This document shows, one piece after another, positions 6,544 to 6,872 of a DNA stretch of 6,872 nucleotides (positions within the stretch are counted from its first letter, which is position 1; every line of letters begins with the position of its first letter). The DNA lies in the NCBI GenBank assembly GCA_944359595.1, contig CALVSV010000145.1, forward strand, positions 1 through 6,872, read 5' to 3'. This stretch comes from an uncultured Bacilli bacterium. GTDB lineage: Bacteria; Bacillota_I; Bacilli_A; RF39; UBA660. The position numbers were made by a program, and so were the translations under genes. The notes beneath the pieces were generated by a model. It did not search any database, had not been told where the DNA came from, and saw only the letters and a list, made by a program, of their open reading frames with translations.

Positions 6544-6872
6544 GTAAAATAATTGTTATTGTGGGTCCAACAGGAGTTGGTAAAACTTTAGCTAGTATTG
6601 AACTTGCTAAAGTATATGGCGCTAAAATAATTAATGGAGATAGTGTACAAATATATAAATATTTAAATGTTGGTAGTGCTAAAATAAGAAAAGATGAGAT
6701 GGAAGGAATAGAACATTATCTAATTGATTATGTTAATCCAGATGTAAATTATAGTGTATATGATTATCAAAAAGATGGAAGAAAAATATTAAATGATTTA
6801 ATAAAAAAAGACGAAAATATTATAATAGTTGGTGGAACTGGTTTATATATTAAAGCTTTATTATATGATTAT
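6540..6872 (+). CDS. miaA: tRNA dimethylallyltransferase (partial, runs off the window)
   Basis: The first 111 residues are visible. MiaA transfers a dimethylallyl group from DMAPP to N6 of A37 in tRNAs reading UNN codons, the first step toward the ms2i6A modification. Motifs in order are the P-loop GPTGVGKT at 9-16, INGDSVQIY at 31-39 with D34, S35 and Q37 of the conserved DSxQ(V/I)Y substrate-site motif, GSAKI at 45-49, EHYLID (the variant of the usual PHHLID), YSVYDYQ, and VGGTGLYI near the end, which is the MiaA signature leading to the insertion domain. The ribosome site AGGAG at 6529-6533 is six bases before the ATG. The start overlaps the previous gene's stop by four bases. Nothing looks broken; the 3' part simply lies beyond base 6872. 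Confidence 0.95.
   Translation, partial: MSKIIVIVGPTGVGKTLASIELAKVYGAKIINGDSVQIYKYLNVGSAKIRKDEMEGIEHYLIDYVNPDVNYSVYDYQKDGRKILNDLIKKDENIIIVGGTGLYIKALLYDY

Overview
The window is very AT-rich, tightly packed and entirely plus-strand. It reads as a chromosomal segment of a low-GC Bacilli-type Firmicute, possibly one of the uncultured gut or Mollicute-like lineages. A YneF/UPF0154 protein (a Bacilli/Mollicutes family), the low-GC codon bias and strong Shine-Dalgarno sites point that way. Tryptophan is written TGG throughout, and TAG (pepF) and TGA (the gene before miaA) both act as stops, so there is no sign of a Mycoplasma-type or amber-reassigned code.

Layout. Bases 1-30 are the probable last codons of dnaK. 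A short gap holds a TATAAT box and a long hairpin (91-138). Next come pepF (166-1956), an M3B zinc oligopeptidase, and dnaJ (GTG start at 1958), whose ribosome site lies inside the end of pepF. The chaperone block closes with a clear intrinsic terminator (3091-3122). A membrane-anchored NodB/polysaccharide-deacetylase-like protein follows (3156-4031); it has lost the catalytic Asp and His ligands and is probably a pseudoenzyme.

Bases 4038-4178 hold three to four degenerate 23-bp tandem repeats and a likely promoter. They precede an ATPase/DUF4143 gene (4179-5459) that is full length except for a TAG stop inside its Walker A motif, exactly where a Trp codon would be expected. This is the accessory-looking part of the window: a patchily distributed family placed between housekeeping genes, apparently inactivated recently.

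Housekeeping genes resume with yneF (5562-5771), whose stop codon sits inside its terminator stem. They continue with an alanine-free, Asn/Ile-rich hypothetical protein (5818-6543) overlapping by ATGA with miaA, the tRNA dimethylallyltransferase gene, which is cut by the window end.

Functionally, the left part couples protein folding (DnaK/DnaJ) with peptide degradation (PepF), the middle is an envelope-type pseudoenzyme plus an accessory ATPase/nuclease-like module, and the right part leads into tRNA modification. I see no complete new multi-gene system. The most interesting items are the repeat-led DUF4143 gene with its P-loop amber codon and the inactive deacetylase-like protein.
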